This document shows, in pieces, positions 34,513 through 45,600 of a stretch of 64,000 nucleotides of DNA (position 1 is its first letter; every line of letters begins with the position of its first letter). The stretch is taken from NCBI GenBank assembly GCA_949357655.1, contig CASHTG010000015.1, positions 4,030,001 to 4,094,000 of the forward strand, given 5' to 3'. Both the position numbers and the translations under genes were made by a program. The DNA is from Parascedosporium putredinis. Its lineage: Eukaryota > Ascomycota > Sordariomycetes > Microascales > Microascaceae. Under the pieces are notes generated by a model. It was not told the DNA's origin. It saw only the letters and a list, made by a program, of their open reading frames with translations, and searched no databases.

Positions 34513-35661
34513 TGCATCGCCTCCACTACCACTTCCGCGCCGTTGCTATATTTCTCTGGACTCTCAAACGGCCCGTTCCAACGGAACGAGTTTTGACAAT
34601 CACCCAACACGCCTTTTCTCAGAGTCTCTGTCACGTTTTTCTCCTTTTCAGTTTTCTCCTTTACACTTGCGCACCTGAACGACTTTTCTTGTCGTATATT
34701 CTCTTTTCTCCTTTTTCCTTGCTCTTTTACCGTTTCTCTCCTCTTTCCTTTTTTTTTAGCCCCCATACTGGGTTCCTCTCTCCCCTTTACCTTTTAACGA
34801 CCCTTTGCCTCTTTACGACTTTTGATGATCTTATGGGAATTTTACGGAATATAATGGGATATAGGCTAGGCTACAATCGGACGGAAACCTTCAAAAACAC
34901 TAAACATACACGTGGAACTATATTGGATATATCAGTACCGTGGTTATTGGGCAGGTGTTGATGGAAAGGCGCTGCTCTGGCTCATGCTGCCAGAAATTGG
35001 GTGTCGGTTGCAAACATTTAGATTTGCGCCTTGCGTTTCTTTTTTCTTTCCTTTCGGGATCGGGTTTATCATGGCGAAGTGGCTTTGGACCGGATATGGA
35101 TTTTTATATATATCTGGATGGATTTGGTTAATATATTGAATGAATACCTCGGGATTTTCTCTAATTGAACATTCTTGTCCATCTTGCCTCTTGTCATTCT
35201 TCTCTTCGCTTACACATACCCCGTCGCAATTGATCTTCCCCTGGGATCAGGGGTTGGAATCACGTCGGGGAATAAGACAGGCGTGGTAACGATGCCAGGC
35301 TGCGAACGAGGTTATCCATGGATGTGTTGGCGTGGAAGTGGGGGATCTGAGGCTCGATCCATTGTTGTAAAATCATCGGCACTCAACATTTCATAATCCC
35401 CCAGCAGAAGCTAGCTCTCTAAAAATATTGAACAGATCAAACCCCACCAATGCGCAATAGTGCCTCGACTCGTCTGGGATATTCTCCAGTATCGATATAG
35501 TACTTCAAGTTGGCCTTTTCCCTCTCACCGCCCCGCTGCGCTCGAAACCTGCCGTGATGCTCTTTTTACTTGAATTTCCAAGCGCCTAACCTTCATTTTT
35601 ATTACTCCCCATCGACCAGCCCTGTGCATTTGAAGAACCTTTCTTTTCAAGAGGACAAGGG
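34513..35661. other. Intergenic region between the Zn2Cys6 regulator and the JmjC gene
   Basis: The two flanking genes are tandem on the plus strand, so this 1.15 kb should hold the 3' untranslated region of the first and the promoter of the second. It is T/C-rich at first (34600-34800) and then AT-rich. No gene was recognised. Confidence 0.5.
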
Positions 35662-37486
35662 ATGGATACACCTATAGAGGAGCTCTTGACGGTGCTCCGA
35701 CACGCCACCGGCCGCATCCATACGTCCTGCAGCGCGGTGCCTCTTTCGGAGAGTAGCCTAGAGCAGAGCGGCGATGTCGGGGACAAGGTGATGCGAGCAC
35801 CGTAGCTGGCTGCGGTGAGGCGGTGACGAACTTGCTTGGTCGACAGGCGGCCATCATCCTTGATCTACATGGTCTGGACAACCCTGTGGGGTGCGAAGGA
35901 AGGGGAAGGGATGCGGATGTTATGTCTACGGCCTTTTGCAAGGAGAAGCTGCGGCTGGTGCGGAAGCGGCTAGACGACCTTTTGGCCCTCGCGGAAGCGA
36001 GGTTCCTGGCGTTTCGCTTCGAGGTGCTCCCCGACTGCTGGCGACAGCTCTACGTGGACGTCAGGGTGCTCTCCTTCCATCTCGGGGTGCTACGGGGGCC
36101 GGCGATGCGGACGTTGCGGAAGCGCGGGGCAGCGGCCGACGACGGCTTCCGGGCGGACCAGGAGGCGGATAGGGAGGTGGCGGACCTGGTGAAGGTGCTG
36201 GATTTGGCGATTATCGTGGCTGGGGGCGGGCCGGGCGGGGGTAGGGAGTTGGTGAATAGGCTTCTGGGCTTGCTGGAGAAGACGTGGAACGGCGATGGAG
36301 GGGCCGGTGGTGGTGGTCACAGGTGTGATGGCTTGGATGGGAGGAGGGCGAAGAGGCAGAGGCGTGGTACAATCTGCTTACCAAGCGACAACGGCAACGA
36401 CGACGACGACGAGGATGACGAGTATCCCGGTGAGGGGAGGAGCGGCTCGCTGGCGGGACGAACCCGCCTTTTCCGACAAAGTGGTGGGTGGCTTCGCACC
36501 CCCGTGACGCGGCCGGCGGAGCGCATCGACGGGGTGTCGATGGACGCGTTCCAAAAGTACATTGACCCAGCGACGAACCCGGAGCCCGTCGTGCCCGTCG
36601 TGTTCACGGACCTGATGGGGGCGTGGCCCGCGCTGGCGGACCGACCGTGGTCGCGGCCGGGGTACCTGCTCTCCCAGACGTTTGGCGGCCGGCGCTACGT
36701 GCCCGTGGAGATTGGGCGGAGCTACGTGGACGAAGGGTGGACGCAGAAGCTGATCCCCTTTGCCGAGTTCCTGGCGACGTATATTGATCCGAGCCTCGCT
36801 CCGCATCCGGACGCGGGGAGGAGGACGGTCGAAGAGCCGCCGCCGGCGCGACACAAAACAACAGCCCGAGCCTGGTGGCGGGAGAAGCAGCAGCAGCAGA
36901 AGGAACCAAGGGGTACCTAGCGCAGCACGACCTCTTTGCGCAGATCCCCGCGCTGCGCAACGACGTGCTCCTCCCCGATTACCTGTGGACGGAGCCGCCG
37001 CCGCACCGGACCCGGCGCAGAACAAGCCCAAGGTGGCGGCGCCGCAGCTGCACGCGTGGTTCGGCCCCGGCGGGACAATCACCCCGCTGCACACGGATAG
37101 CGTGCATAACTTGCTCTGCCAGGTCGTGGGGCGCAAGTACGTCCGCTTGTATCCGCCCGCGGCGGCGGAGGCCATGATGCCCCGCGGGGTGGAGGGTGGG
37201 GTGGATATGGGGAATACGAGTGGGGTGGATCTCGGTGTTGTGGAGGGCTGGGATAGCGAGGAGGAGAGCGATCGCGGTGATGAACGAGAGGAAGGTGTAG
37301 AAGAAGAAGAAGAAGAAGGAGGAGGAGGGGTTGGGGGTTGCGCGCTGAAGAGGTCGCTAGGTTACGGGCTCAAGAGTATTGGGACTGCGTGCTCGAGCCG
37401 GGGATACGCTTTATATCCCCATTGGATGGTGGCACTACGTTCGGAGCTTGACTGTGAGTTTTAGCGTGAGCTTCTGGTGGAATTGA
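35662..37486 (+). CDS. JmjC-domain protein, KDM8/JMJD5-like (five frameshifts)
   Basis: KDM8/JMJD5-type proteins are Fe(II)/2-oxoglutarate dioxygenases, reported as histone demethylases, arginine hydroxylases or proteases acting in the nucleus. An N-terminal helical domain (LRLVRKRLDDLLALAEARFL, then VLPDCWRQLYVDVRVLSFHL) precedes the catalytic fold: VPVVFTDLMGAWPALADRPW, GGRRYVPVEIGRSY, YLAQHDLFAQIPALRNDVLL, then HAWFGPGGTITPLHTDSVHN with the HxD iron ligands. QVVGRKYVRLYPP follows, and the end reads AQEYWDCVLEPGDTLYIP then GWWHYVRSLTVSFSVSFWWN, supplying the distal His. No intron is needed. Single-base losses are inferred near 35788, in GGGG at 36910-36913, near 37007, between about 37325 and 37370, and in GGGG at 37400-37403. 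The last one restores the true terminus at 37484-37486. An acidic poly-Glu insertion lies between the HxD and distal His strands. The family call is strong; the substrate is unknown. Confidence 0.88.
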
Positions 37487-37754
37487 ACAAGATTTAAAAC
37501 GAAACTTTGTCTCTTATCTTCCCCGTCATCTTTTTTTTTTCTACAGGGGTCTACGTATCCATAATGCCTGGTTTGATTCAGCCTATGCTTCGTCTCCTTA
37601 CTCGGTTGTGTGAGTGAAGGGTTTTAGTTTGCCCAGGGAAAGAAGAAGTAGAAGAGGATGGAAAAATCGTATAATTTATATTTGACGAGAAGTATAGGTC
37701 CTTATTCTACTAGTCCTCCCTTGCCTCCTTGTCTTTTACCCTCCAAAAAAACGC

Positions 37755-39450
37755 TCACATTGCCGCAGGAGAAGCTGTGCCTGACCCTCCCGCCGCACCG
37801 GGACCCTGGCCGCCCCTCCTCGCCTTGGCGCTCTCCTTGAGCTGCTCCCACTTTTCGCGGTACTTTGCTAGCGTCTTTTGCATCTTTTGGTTATCCTTCT
37901 CGAGCATCTCGACGTGCTTGACGGCCGCCGCGAGCTTCTCCTCGAGCTCGGCGTTTTGCCTCTTGAGCGCCTCCTCGGTGGAGGACCTACGGGCGGTGGC
38001 GGCGGAGGCCAGCGGGGATCCGGGTCGCATGAGGCGCATGCTCTCGGCCAGGGCGAGGCTCGAGTTTTGGGCGCTGGCCTCGAAGGCGTGCAGGCGCTTG
38101 CTCAGCTTGTCGAGCATGTCCTTGAGGCCCTTGTTTTCGGTGCAGAGCTCCTCGATGGCGTTGTTGAGGTCCCGCTCGGTGCGGCCCTTGCCGATGCGTC
38201 GCTTGGCCACGGGCGAGAGGGGCATGGGCGTCTCGCGCGCGTCGACAAAGTCGTCATCCTCGTCGCCCACGGTGTCGGCGGAGCTGCCGTGCAGCGACGC
38301 CTCCATTCGGCGCTTCTCCTTCTCGGCAAAGGTGAGGATGTTGGCGTACGACATGGTGTGGCCGGTCGTGGGCACCACGTAGAACGAGTCGTTGGCGCCG
38401 TAGCCGTCGCGCGACACGAAGCGCAGCGCAGCCTTGAGTAGATCTTGCTTAGATCGGGTTCGGTGGAGGGTGGGTAAGCAGAGGTGGAGTGATGCTGCCG
38501 TACCCGTTTGGGGGCGCAGCTTCGGATGGTGGAGGTGCTGGTTGGCTCGCGGAGGGCTCTTCGGCGATGAGTGGCAGCCCGGCGAAGGCTAGCGGGGCAG
38601 ATAGTTTGTTGAATAGCGAGCCAAAAGAGTTATAGAAGCGCGAGTATCCGTCGTCGGGCTGCTGTTGTTGTTCGGACTGGCCCTTGCCAGATTCGCTCGA
38701 CTCCCGTGATAGCGACTCCGATTTCTTCTGTAGTGTCTCGTGCGGCGACCACACGGGCTTCGGGGGCTGCTCTAGCATATTTTGCATCTTGGACCTTGAG
38801 CCATCGCGGCGGCGCGGCGGCGTCTCGAGGTTGCCGGAAGCGGGATCGTTGGATACGCTGGGGCTCAAGGGCTGTCCGCCGTATTTGAAGCGTATGCCGC
38901 GAGCGGAAGCGAGATTGCTCGCGATGGACGACGTCAGGTCCCGCGAGGACTGGCGGCGCTGGCCTAGCAGCGAAGGCACCTGGGGCGGGGCCTTTGTCGC
39001 GGAGCGTCCGGTCCGTAAGGGCTCGGTCGCTGCCGGGTCTTGTGAAGCATTTTCGGCCTGCTTCTCGTCGGAAGCCGCGTCAGCGCTGGTATCGGCATCG
39101 GCATCGGCGCCCGCGTCGGAGGGCTGGGAGGAATTCTCGTCGGCGGGGAAGCGGAGGAGCTCGGATAGGCGGCGATGGTGCTCCTCGAGGAGCTTGAGGG
39201 TGCGCAGGGCTTCGACGCAGTTGGTGTTTTGAGCGGCGTTGGAGAACTCGCCCGCGGCGAGGGTATGTTGGGCTACGGCAACGGTGGTGTCGGCGGCTTT
39301 TGTCGCCTTGGAGGCTGCGAGGGCGTAGTCGTGGGCCTGTGGGAGGGAAGAGGGGGCGATGTGAGTCAAGGCGAATGTGTCTCGGGAGGTCGGCAAGCGG
39401 CGGGAAGATGGCAAATACAAACTTACCTTGGTTAATGGAGAGGACTCCAT
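37755..39450 (-). CDS. MIT-like and coiled-coil protein, resembling NRBF2/Atg38
   Basis: The first exon (39450-39427, MESSPLTK) is followed by a 90-nt GT-AG intron and a second exon starting at 39336. The N-terminal 55 or so residues form an Ala-rich three-helix region (AHDYALAASKATKAADTTVA, then AAGEFSNAAQNTNCVEALRT and LKLLEEHHRRLSELLRF) that resembles an MIT hairpin. A long disordered Ser/Pro-rich middle ends in NSFGSLFNKLSAPLAFAGLP. The C-terminal part has SFYVVPTTGHTMSYANILTF, a basic and acidic stretch, and a strong coiled coil (ENKGLKDMLDKLSKRLHAFE and AELEEKLAAAVKHVEMLEKD). This order, MIT then coiled coil, matches NRBF2/Atg38, the dimeric regulatory subunit of autophagy PI3-kinase complex I; that assignment is inference. 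The frame breaks near 38425-38455 and needs a net change of two missing bases or one extra. The gene converges on the JmjC gene with a 268-base gap. Confidence 0.75.
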
Positions 39451-42157
39451 GGCTTTGAATTAGTATCGTGATATGTTCTTTACGGTGGGCAAGAACAGAG
39501 CACGTAAAAGGATCGCTTCCAAAAGAGAGGGAGAGATTCGGTGCCAAGTCGCAATGGTACAAGGAGAGGTTGAAGTTGAGAGTGGGGGTGGGATCGACGC
39601 TAGCCAAGGTCATCGACAAGCGATGTACGCCCACGCCCGCTTTTTGATGTAACCCTGTTGCCGGCTGAGGGAGCTGGTTACACAGCTGTTATCAGTTGTC
39701 TATTCTAGCTTGCTCTGTCCGTTGCTCTTTGCTTTTTATGAGTGAGAGATGAGATGGACCGACTCCATGGCATCCTCCTCCTTTGGTGGCCTTCTCGTCC
39801 TCTCCTTAGCTAGCCTTTCCAGTTTTTGGTTCTGGCGGTATGAGATGTGGGGCGAGGGCAGGTCGAGGGGTCGTTGATGATTCGACTGAAGCAATCGGAA
39901 AATTAGTGACTCGACGAGTGTTGCGGGTTTGAGAAACTGTCAGATGTGAAGAAGCATTTACACAGGGTGAACAAGTGCGTCAGCGATCAAGTCGGTACAT
40001 AAGTTGATCTATTCCAATGTGCCACCCGCCAAAACGTTGTTATCATGTGGACATTATTAGGTTGACGATCTGCAGCCCTTTGAAATGGTACTTGGGATGC
40101 AATTTTGGGTGCGGGTTTCCTCAAAGGCACCTACTTACTTGCCTGTGTCCATCATGAACAAATAAGCAGCTTCGCTCCTCCTCGACAAGTCAATCCCGGA
40201 CCAGCCGCGACTAGGGGAAACAGATGACCAATGAATGCGAGATCCAGGATGCTCTTTGTGCTTTCTTTTTTCTTCTTTTTCTTTTTCTGGTTCTTGGGCA
40301 AGGGTACCAACATTCATGGATGCTTCTGGCGCTATTGGCAACAGGCTCGAGTGAATGGGTAGTGCATTCTGAGGGCTTCGATACCTCGGGAGCTGGCAAG
40401 ACATGTCACAGACGAGGCCATGTACACTACACCGTCATGATGAGAGTTCAAAGGGCATCAACAAACAAAGGTACCTGGGTATCCTCCGTAGTACCAGTCT
40501 TGTCGTCGAGGGCCACCTCGCTGTTCCCGGTACCCTTATTCTGGCTGGGAGCTCAATTCCAAGACACCGAGTCTCACCTCGGTCGGGGGTTTCGTCCGCT
40601 TTCCTCACCTCATCAATGTAGTTCGTAGCTCGTTGCGCTTGTGTAACAGACGGGATGCACTCCCAAGACCACCTCCCGCGCCGTCGCCAGTTTTCTAAAG
40701 ATAAGTTTCCTAATCTGGACCTGGCACAAATTGTATGGTTCCTCCGTTTACATGTCTAAGGCGACGGGTCCTGCGCCGTCTCGAACTAGAAAGAATGCAA
40801 AAAGAAATGAAAAAAGAGAGAAAACAAAAGGAAAAAACACAGATGGAATCTTCCCCGCATCTCTCGTGCATGTGCGCGATTTGGTCCAAGGATAATCCTT
40901 CCCGCCGAGGCAAGGCGCGGCTGAACTGAGCCGACGGAACGTTCTCAGTCGGGGCAGAAACGAGAAAAAGAACCCCCAAAAAAGTACTCAGATAATAGCG
41001 ACGGCCTTTTGTGAGCGGGAACCAAAGAAAGCACGGACGGACCAGCGTAGAAATACGAGTACGCGTATATGAGAATGCGAGAAATAGAGAGAAGAGCTAT
41101 TACGACGCTGCACAAAAGACAAAGAGGGACAAGGAACAGGCTAGTGGACACTTGGCTGGGTATGTACCGTTATTCTGCAGCCTGGATCCATTGTGCTAAA
41201 ACTCTCGACGACATTCGTGGGAATGCGAGGGTTATCCGAGCAGCTACTGCAGGCCCGTCATCAAGCGTTGTGTCCTCCCTACCATTGTCGGCCTTACTCG
41301 CACTTTGGAGTGGGGATGTTGACTAGGCAGCACTTTGGGAAGAGACCCTAGGAGATAGTTCTGGACGGTGGAATGGAATTGATCACTTGGTAAAGGGCGG
41401 ATCAAAGTCATTTTTAGGCGAATAGAAACGCCATGTGGACGAAGGTTTGGCGTGGTGGATTTTGATGGGTTTGGTGATGCGGACGGGTGAAATCGATGGA
41501 CCCATTGTCGCTCATGCCTGACGACTACTGACGACCAGGCACACAAACCAGTCCGGAGCGGAGCCTGTCCAAGGAGTATGATTTTCAAGTCTGCGGTGCA
41601 ACCTTTGGAGGGTTTGGAACATCCTGAACCCGACAGTGTTGATGGATCCGATCCCTTCACGTTGATCCACCTTGCGCAGGGTCACAGGATGGCCCAGCTC
41701 ACCTGCATCAGGAGTTCAAATCCCTCAACCCAGGCCTCTTCTCGTCAAGGGTTCCATCCATCCCAGCCATCTCACTAAGCTTGATGGTTTCGGAGGGGCT
41801 GAGTCTTGATAATGCAGAACTGGCTCAATTGACCAGTGCGGTTCAATCGCTTCCTCGAAGCTGACTTGCAGATGCTGGCTAGCACTGATAGGCTGGGAGG
41901 CAAGGGGCTGAATCAACTGTCCGTTGATGATAATTGGTAGTCATTGATGATGAAGTAGTATCACCTCTGGCGAACAGGGTAGGTCCATCCTCTGTCTGTC
42001 TGACTGTGGCAATGCGCAATGCTGGAATTGGTGGCTCAGTGACCGGATTGGGTCCCTAGGATTGATTGATTCCATTCAATTTGATTGATCCCATTCCGTC
42101 AATGGCGGCCATGGACCAAGTGGGATATTTGCTTCCCATCAGTGCCGCCCACAGCGA
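39451..42157. promoter_or_regulatory. Intergenic region left of the small secreted-protein candidate
   Basis: This is most of the 3.2 kb between the divergent MIT-like and GRAM-VASt genes. It contains the promoter of the MIT-like gene and several overlapping open frames with no recognisable features. Short direct repeats of the type GATTGATT and CCATTC occur near 42055-42100. Nothing else could be supported. Confidence 0.45.
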
Positions 42158-42430
42158 TCAACTGAGTGAGGCGCTAAACCCCGAACGGGGGATTGATTCA
42201 TAGTTGAACACTGCACAGACACTCAGGGTGTTGTTGAAACGTAATGTACCAGCACTCGTCTGACAATTGGACGGAACATTGAACGCCCTGGTGCGTGCTG
42301 TCAGGTCCTGAGCTTGGGACAGAGTCCTCTGCCAGTGAGCGTCAACCACCGTTTGCAGCTGCGACAGTGAATACGCTACAGGAGGTTGATGGAAACAAAG
42401 AAGGAGGAAAAAAAACATTGCGAGGCGCAT
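42158..42430 (-). CDS. Candidate small secreted protein (weak)
   Basis: An open frame of about 90 codons starts at the Met at 42430 (an upstream Met at 42460 extends it by ten). The first residues MRLAMFFFLLLCFHQPPVAY form a plausible signal peptide: a basic residue, a hydrophobic core and a small-residue cleavage region. The mature part would have about 70 residues, two cysteines (SNCQTSAG and LSVCAVFNY) and an N-glycosylation-type NNT. It resembles no family I know. It sits between two divergent housekeeping genes and could equally be a chance frame in the promoter of the GRAM-VASt gene, or one exon of something longer. No intron or regulatory evidence supports it. Confidence 0.3.
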   Translation of the reverse strand: MRLAMFFFLLLCFHQPPVAYSLSQLQTVVDAHWQRTLSQAQDLTARTRAFNVPSNCQTSAGTLRFNNTLSVCAVFNYESIPRSGFSASLS

Positions 42431-42693
42431 TGATCCACGGATGACACTCTCCTCGTCCAAACCGTGGCGACGACGTCAGATCCGAGAATCCTGCTTCAAA
42501 CTCCTGATACGCCCTCCAAATGTTCAATGTTTCTTCCTCTTCCCCCTCCCTTCCCGCCACCCGCTCCAACGCCTAGATTTCCAGATTTCTACCCCCAAAG
42601 CACCAATTCCCGTTCCCAATTAAATGTGACGACACTCCGATATTAATCCTCGACAGTAAATCGCTTCCTGCTGAGGCTCTCCGCAAACCCACG

Positions 42694-45600
42694 ATGGCCG
42701 AACAGGACGGCTCCATCGCTGTGCCATCTAATTCAGGCGCGACAACTGACCAAAGTAGCTCGTGAGTGATTAATAGCATTTCCTTTTGCCTTTTGCCTTT
42801 TTATCCCCCTACTCCCTACTCCCTACTCTCTACTCCCTACCTACTCGGTGCTCTTTCCTGCTCTTCTCCATCCCCATTCTCCTCTATTTCTTAATTGCAC
42901 TCCCATCCCGTGTCCCGCGCCCCGTACCCTGTGTCCTCCCGGAAGCCGTGTATTTTCTTGGCCCTTGGGGACGAGGCTATCTTGGGGGAGTTTTTGTCTC
43001 GAGTCCGTCACGTTGGCCACGCTTTCTGCCCCACGCACTTGTCTCTCTTTCAAGCTCAAGCTTGTTCCACTTGACTTGTCCATTTTTGGATATCCTTTTT
43101 TGTTCGTGTATCTCTTTTCTTTCTTTTTTCTTTTCTTTTTCTTTTTCTTTTCCCGCTTTAACCCCCTCCTCCTCTCATTACAAACCGGATCGTCCACCCT
43201 AGCGGGTACTATTCGTGGTCGGCTTGTATCGCGTTACGAACGAGCTAAGCTGTCGCCAACGCTGCGCCAAGCAAAGCTATCCCACTTGCTTCTTGCCTCC
43301 TCTGGGTCTAGCTATCCCTCTCCCTCCCCGCCCCATTGTGTCTACCCACATGCCACCAGTGTCTTCGGCATTATTCCCCGAGCATAAAATCATCATCATC
43401 ATCAACGTCGTCATGCTGGCATTGGCTAGTGGGCCCTCTCGTCTCCATAAACATCGCACTAGACTTTGATTGTAAGAAAAATCCCCCGTCAGCATACACT
43501 GCACCTGGTCAGTGTCATTGCAAGGTTGCCAATGCGACAAGGGGCTTTCACCTCCGCCTCATCCTACTACACTCCAAACAAAGTACCCCAACCCTACCCT
43601 TCCCGACCTTGCCGTCGACGCTCTTGAGCTTGACGCTTTTCCATTCATTCTCCGATCCTCAAGTCCTGTTCAAAATTAATTGTTTTTGTTTGGACCCTTC
43701 TTGTCCTTGTTCCCGCCTCTTGCATCTTCCTCTTGTTCTCCCTTGCTCATTTCCTCGCCTCCCTTTTTTCCCACATGCAAAGGCGTTAACCTCGTAGCTC
43801 CGAGTACAGGCGGCGTAGATCCACCTCCAACGCCGAATCTTCCAATTTCTCTCGCTCCTCTCGACGGACCTCGATCGCGCGAGCCGACCAACAGCTGTCG
43901 GATGCTTCCTCCGTCGAGCTTACCTCGAAACCCTCCGTTCCATCTAGCGAGCGCTCAGGCTCGGTGGACTCCGAACCTCGCAAGTCTCGCACTCAAGCCT
44001 CCCTCCTCCCCCGAATCCGTCACTCGAAGATCCACGTCCCCCGGCGGTAGGATAAAGAACATCTTTCGTCCCAAGAAAAGCTCTTCCAACCTAGCCAGAG
44101 GCCTGAGTCCAGAGCGGAACCTAGCTACCGCTACCCCAGAGGAAGACTCGCGGACAGAGCACGACCTTCCACCCCCTCCGACGACCTGGCGTCCTCCTGA
44201 CCGGCACTACCCAACCGCTTAGCAGGCCACAGCGCGTGCAGCCCAAGCTAGACCTCAACACCCGCCCCGAGACGCCCCCAGCGCCGGCTCCTTCGCCCCC
44301 AGCATTGTAAATACCCCTCCGACCCCGACAGAACCCTCCCATTTCTCGAACCGATTCCTCGGTGGTAAACACGGCCACTCTGACACTGGCAGCCCACCAC
44401 CCCGCTCGACAGGCAGTAATACTTCGTCTCCGAATGGCATGAATACGCATCGTCGACTTCGATCCGGAAGCGCTGGTCCCAGCAAGCTTTCCAACGCAAC
44501 CGTTGCACCCCTCAGTCCCACCCCTGAGCACGCTGCCGTGGGGCCTGGCCCGAGCACCCCTTCCTCGGGTTTCTTCTCCTCCGTCATCTCGGCTGCTCAA
44601 TCCGCCGCAACCACGCTGAGCAGCAGCATACAGAATACCACTCTCGGTCCCGGCGGTGGCAGCGGTAGCGGCAGCGGCACCAGCGGCAGCGGCAAAGGTG
44701 CCAAGGGCGCTACTACACCTGGTCAGACCAAGGATCAGCAGCAGCTGAACTCTGCCCAGGCAGACAGCGGCGTCGAGGTCAAGGCTTTGGCGCGGGAGAT
44801 GCCAGAGGACCAGACGCAGGAGAAAAAGGAACCCGCCATCAAGACACTGGGCACAGGTGATTTGAGCCTCAGCCAGCTTGGCTTATCTGACCCCGCCCTC
44901 GACGCCCCTACCCCGACCGCGGTTACCCCGGAACGCAAGGAGTCATGGCCGTCGACAGCCACAGAGCCCGCTCGGAATCCACGCCCGTGGAGCCGAGCGC
45001 GTCGTTACCCAGTTCCACCATGAAACCTCGTCCATCGAGGACCCTCACCACCTGCCACCTACCAGATCCCAATCGTTGTACGATCAGCCGGCGCCGCTGG
45101 GAGATGGCGAAAGTCGACGCCGCCCGCCGCGAGCTTGGCCGACGACAAGTCGGTCACGTCTGGCGTAAACCGAAGCGGCAGCGTCAGGAGCGCCATCGGC
45201 CGCCGGCGGAAACGCGGGAGCTCCGCGGCGACGGGCTACACAACCAACACGGAACGCACGGGCACGACGATAGGGGCGGCGATTGTCGCCGCCAACGCTT
45301 CCTTTGCGCACCCCGGGGCAACCAGAGCGTGCCCAAGCTCACGGGCTTCGCCATCGCCAGCAAGAAGCGCAATCGCGACTTCCACAGCTTCTTCAAGAGC
45401 GTCCCCGACGACGACTACCTCATTGAGGACTATAGCTGCGCCCTTCAGAGGGAGATTCTCGCCCACGGGCGCCTCTACGTATCCGAGGGCCACCTTTGCT
45501 TCAGCAGCAACATTTTGGGCTGGGTGACGACGCTCGTGCTCAGCTTCGACGAAATCGTGTCGGTGGAGAAGAGGAGCACCGCGCTCCTGTTCAAGAATGG

